Of a DNA stretch of 8,307 nt, positions 5,990-8,307 are shown piece by piece. Both the position numbers and the translations under genes were made by a program. The notes under the pieces were generated by a model. That model had not been told where the DNA came from. It ran no database searches and saw only the letters and a list, made by a program, of their open reading frames with translations. This DNA comes from Bacteroidales bacterium. GTDB lineage: Bacteria > Bacteroidota > Bacteroidia > Bacteroidales > SM23-62. Where the stretch lies: assembly GCA_016783865.1 (NCBI GenBank), contig JADHVS010000194.1, positions 1-8,307 on the forward strand, read 5' to 3'. Numbering within the stretch: the stretch's first letter is position 1; each line of letters starts with the position of its first letter.

Positions 5990-6016
5990 GTTAAAAATCG
6001 ATATCGATTTTTAACC
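5989..6016. repeat. Perfect 28-bp palindrome spanning the stop codon of the S37 peptidase gene
   Basis: The two 14-bp halves are exact reverse complements with no spacer, centred between 6002 and 6003. The core is atcgatatcgat, flanked by ggttaaaa and ttttaacc. It encodes the last residues KIDIDF and the TAA of the gene. On the minus strand a T5 run follows the core, so it could act as a weak AT-rich terminator, but the stem lacks the usual GC content. Confidence 0.85.
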
Positions 6017-7292
6017 ACTCTTCCAGGGTTTCAATAACCAGGTCCTTTTCATCCAAATCCGAAATCCTGACACTATGATCGGCACCGGGCTGAACCACCC
6101 TGATCGCATTGGTCTCACCGGTCAGCTCAATCATACCGGCCGACCATGGATCGATCCCTCCATATATATATATTATATTGTCACCTTCGGTCTGTAACCA
6201 GTTATATACATCATTGATGGCCGTCGCATCATATGTGGGGCTTACATCCGATACGACAAAGAACTCAGCCCCCGGATCCGGAGCATAGATAAGTAAATCT
6301 TCAATGTGCTCCGTTATGTATGAAGGGTACCCGATCTCAGCCAGAGCCTGGTAATAATACGGCTCATAATACAACATATAAGGATCGGAGAAGAAATTGA
6401 TCCAGGTAACATCCCTGAGGTGTGCAAACATTTCATCATAACTTGACCCTTCGCCTGGAATAGTACTGCAGTCATGATTATGAAACTGCCAGAATGCAAA
6501 ATGATATTCCACCACACAGTACTCAAAAGCTTCATCCGGATCACTGGTCATGGTCAAATTATTGTCCGGGAAATATTGTTCAAACCGCACCTGCAGACTG
6601 TCTCTGTTCTCCAAAACCATCCGCTCAAAATCCTCCAGTTTCTCCCGGCACTCTTCCGTTCCCACCTGGTTCATAAAGGGAATAAACCGTTCATCCTTAG
6701 TGCCAAAAACAAATGGAGCCACGTAGGCAACAGTGGCATCCACATCATCAGGGTAGAACCTTTTATGGATACATACTGTCTGGCCACTCTTGCTGGCACC
6801 AGAGCTGATCCATAATCCCTCATAGATATCATCCAGCAGGTCAACGATATGATGATGATCTGCCGCGGCCTGTTCTACAGTAAGATACTGCCAGTCGTAC
6901 GGATCCGGTATTGATCCTTCGAAAAACCGGTAGGTAACAGTAACCAGATTGCATTGCAGGATCTCGGCAAGCTCCTGGCGTGACCCCTCCGATACGGCGT
7001 ATCCCGAAGGACCAAATACCATGGGAAGTGACTCATCCACATGGTGAAGGTAGACCTCCTGGGTAAAGGATGGACTGGACGGGTTGAACTGGTCAAGATG
7101 CTGTGTGATATCCAGTCGGAAGGCCTGGGTATGAAAATAGGGAGGGGTGATTTCCGTAACCTCCACGCCGGAGAGGTCCTGTAATTTCTGAAGCAGGGTT
7201 CGTGTATCCTCCGGCTCATCCTTCTTGCACGTGCCGGTAACCAGTAATAATAATACACAGAAATAAGGAATATACGTAAGACGTAATTTCAT
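5991..7292 (-). CDS. Surface lipoprotein, S37 (PS-10) family serine peptidase
   Basis: A 433-residue secreted protein. Residues 1-21 are a signal peptide with a hydrophobic core (FCVLLLLVTG) ending at C22. The mature start CKKDEPED resembles the lipoprotein surface-export signal of Bacteroidota (lysine followed by acidic residues), so the protein is probably shown on the outer face of the outer membrane. The body resembles S37 peptidases, whose Streptomyces members are tripeptidyl aminopeptidases. An alpha/beta-hydrolase triad is visible: S167 in SGASKSGQT (family form usually GGSKGGQT, so S169 replaces a glycine), D381 in GGIDPWSAG and H406 in GADHSV. VTVTYRFFEGS at 117-127 fits the strand before the nucleophile elbow. 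It likely removes short peptides from N-termini of environmental proteins. It has its own -7 box and lies 81 bp after the next gene on the same strand. Confidence 0.88.
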   Translation of the reverse strand: MKLRLTYIPYFCVLLLLVTGTCKKDEPEDTRTLLQKLQDLSGVEVTEITPPYFHTQAFRLDITQHLDQFNPSSPSFTQEVYLHHVDESLPMVFGPSGYAVSEGSRQELAEILQCNLVTVTYRFFEGSIPDPYDWQYLTVEQAAADHHHIVDLLDDIYEGLWISSGASKSGQTVCIHKRFYPDDVDATVAYVAPFVFGTKDERFIPFMNQVGTEECREKLEDFERMVLENRDSLQVRFEQYFPDNNLTMTSDPDEAFEYCVVEYHFAFWQFHNHDCSTIPGEGSSYDEMFAHLRDVTWINFFSDPYMLYYEPYYYQALAEIGYPSYITEHIEDLLIYAPDPGAEFFVVSDVSPTYDATAINDVYNWLQTEGDNIIYIYGGIDPWSAGMIELTGETNAIRVVQPGADHSVRISDLDEKDLVIETLEEWLKIDIDF

Positions 7293-7308
7293 GTTATCAG
7301 GATTTTTA

Positions 7309-7316
7309 CAAATATA
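7309..7316 (-). promoter_or_regulatory. -7 box of the S37 peptidase gene
   Basis: On the minus strand this reads TATATTTG, an exact TAnnTTTG, 16 bp before the ATG, giving a leader of about ten bases. No TTG is found at the expected -33 distance, so the call rests on the -7 box and its position. Confidence 0.45.
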
Positions 7317-7327
7317 GGATTAATCAT

Positions 7328-7369
7328 GGTGGCTGGTACCTGCTACCAACACCTGGCAAACAGCACCTG
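7328..7369. repeat. Short degenerate heptamer array upstream of the S37 gene
   Basis: Six 7-bp words in register: ggtggct, ggtacct, gctacca, acacctg, gcaaaca and gcacctg. The first two share five of seven bases and acacctg/gcacctg share six, 14 bp apart. It also contains an imperfect dyad around ggtacc. It is weaker than the other two arrays but has the same period. Confidence 0.45.
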
Positions 7370-7373
7370 ACAA

Positions 7374-8141
7374 TTAGAAACATTGCACCAGGGCCGATCT
7401 CCACCAGGAGTAATATTTATTTTCAAGCAATTCGATGGAGGGCATCTGGAAGAAAAGGTAGTTTTCCCGTTCACCAACGAAGAATCCGTCACTGATGATC
7501 CGGTAAGGAAGCTCACCATTAGCCGATCTCAAAACCGTCTTTGTTAATCGTTCTTTGGATCCTTTTAGCCTGGCAAGACAATCTCTCAGGTGGTCCGGAT
7601 TGGGATAGGGAAGATTATGTATGGGTGCATAAGAATCTTTTGCCAGCAAACCCAGTTGCAATTCAACAAAAAAAATCTTGGGTGCGGATACCGGTTTGGT
7701 GGTATCGGTTAAAAACTGAATGAACTCAGGAGGAGTAAGCCTGCTGGCAACCCGCGTGGATATGGGAATAAATTGCTGATACAATCTTACCATATCCGGA
7801 TCTTTTAATTTATATTCCACACTTTCCAGCTCCAGCACTTTTCCATCATCGGTAACCAGGTACAGACTTTTTATTGCTTCCATGGGTATTTTTTCTAACA
7901 CTCTGTAGATGGAAAGATATACAGATCGTTTGGGTTCACCATTCTCGTAAGGGACCAGTTTCTTTTCGATGTAATCCCACGGAAGGTCAACCAGTTTTTC
8001 TTCATCCAGGTCAAAAAATATGTTTTGACCACGTGTACGTTTTTTTGCGCCAACAGCCAGGTAATTTCCAAATGCCTCGGAAGACAGGTGCGAGGTAATC
8101 AGCGCCTCAGGTGTGGCAGATAAGTAAAAATATTTCTTCAT
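7374..8141 (-). CDS. Conserved-looking protein of unknown function
   Basis: A 255-residue soluble protein with no signal peptide or membrane helix; I cannot name its family. It begins MKKYFYLSATPEALITSHL. It has a charged segment GAKKRTRGQNIFFDLDEE at 31-48 that alternates basic and acidic stretches around a predicted strand. A strand-rich middle (KSLYLVTDDGKVLELESVEY, 91-110) follows, and the C-terminal third ends with a run of aromatic residues (YYSWWR, 243-248). The composition looks like a genuine alpha/beta protein. The ATG at 8139-8141 is the first in frame and has no strong Shine-Dalgarno. Its neighbours give no functional clue: it precedes the S37 peptidase gene on the same strand, but that gene seems to have its own promoter. 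Confidence 0.8.
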   Translation of the reverse strand: MKKYFYLSATPEALITSHLSSEAFGNYLAVGAKKRTRGQNIFFDLDEEKLVDLPWDYIEKKLVPYENGEPKRSVYLSIYRVLEKIPMEAIKSLYLVTDDGKVLELESVEYKLKDPDMVRLYQQFIPISTRVASRLTPPEFIQFLTDTTKPVSAPKIFFVELQLGLLAKDSYAPIHNLPYPNPDHLRDCLARLKGSKERLTKTVLRSANGELPYRIISDGFFVGERENYLFFQMPSIELLENKYYSWWRSALVQCF

Positions 8142-8179
8142 AGCATTGAATTTTAAAGATCCTTTCTCAAGATACTATA

Positions 8180-8204
8180 TTTTTTCAGGACAAGCCTGAA
8201 AAAA
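8180..8204. repeat. 10-bp inverted repeat upstream of the unknown-function gene
   Basis: Arms ttttttcagg and cctgaaaaaa are perfectly complementary around acaag. The T run precedes and the A run follows the CAGG/CCTG stem on both strands, the reverse of a rho-independent terminator. It lies 39 bp before the start of the leftward gene. Confidence 0.7.
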
Positions 8205-8220
8205 AACTGCTTCGCAGGAT

Positions 8221-8245
8221 GTTACATTAAGTTCCAGAATGTAAC
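8221..8245. promoter_or_regulatory. 8-bp inverted repeat, possible operator or leader stem-loop
   Basis: gttacatt and aatgtaac are perfect inverse copies separated by nine bases. A smaller dyad, ctgc/gcag, lies just before it at 8207-8217. The arms contain TACA and TGTA, the half-site type of BlaI operators, but they are spaced too widely for the classical site. Confidence 0.4.
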
Positions 8246-8253
8246 TTTACTGA

Positions 8254-8307
8254 ATGAAGACAAAGGATAGCTTAACAATGCATTATGCACCACTATTAGA
8301 TGGAACA
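8254..8307 (+). CDS. Possible start of a rightward gene, cut by the window edge
   Basis: From the ATG at 8254 the frame is open for all 18 codons to the edge (MKTKDSLTMHYAPLLDGT). A second in-frame ATG at 8278 follows an AAAGGAT that could serve as a ribosome site. The divergent position and the structured spacer favour a gene here, but the fragment is too short to prove coding or name a product. Confidence 0.3.
   Translation, partial: MKTKDSLTMHYAPLLDGT

Noticed and set aside
8180..8206. Hairpin with T and A runs as a rho-independent terminator
   Set aside because: On either strand the T run comes before the stem and the A run after it, opposite to the required order.

Overview
The window looks like an ordinary chromosomal stretch of a Bacteroidota bacterium (probably Bacteroidales or a relative). 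Four things point there. Few start codons have a Shine-Dalgarno sequence. There are TAnnTTTG-type -7 promoter boxes. A BlaR1-like M56 protease is fused to a CarboxypepD_reg-like and a TonB C-terminal domain. A lipoprotein begins its mature part with CKKDE, resembling the surface-export signal of this phylum. No transposase, integrase, phage gene, CRISPR array, tRNA or rRNA was seen.

Layout. 1-391 (-): 5' part of a Cys/Met-metabolism PLP enzyme. 410-1150 (-): a short-chain dehydrogenase/reductase, 18 bp upstream and probably co-transcribed. 1151-1394: a divergent spacer built of degenerate heptamers in two inverted arms. 1395-1913 (+): an SSAT/thialysine-type GNAT acetyltransferase. 1962-2370 (-): a VOC/glyoxalase-like gene broken by one extra base near its start. 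2371-2775: an AT-rich regulatory spacer, then 2776-3147 (+) a BlaI-family repressor and 3155-4681 (+) the M56/BlaR1-TonB fusion, a two-gene signalling operon. 4979-5326 (+): a small four-helix membrane protein. 5327-5436: a second heptamer array between convergent genes. 5437-5895 (-): a NimA-like flavin-binding protein. 5991-7292 (-): a surface lipoprotein of the S37 (PS-10) serine peptidase family, whose last codons and stop lie in a perfect 28-bp palindrome. 7374-8141 (-): a protein of unrecognised function. 8142-8307: a spacer with three consecutive inverted repeats and possibly the start of a rightward gene.

The clearest functional unit is the BlaI/M56 pair: a wHTH repressor plus a membrane metalloprotease expected to inactivate it after periplasmic sensing. 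The sensor here is a TonB-C module rather than a penicillin-binding domain, and no obvious target gene is adjacent. The others look like independent metabolic, detoxification or envelope genes.

I found no convincing undescribed multi-gene system. The most unusual signal is in the spacers: four of them carry different degenerate sequences with the same 7-bp period. Next are the 28-bp palindrome at a stop codon, the cluster of inverted repeats at 8180-8245, and the single-base lesion in the VOC gene.
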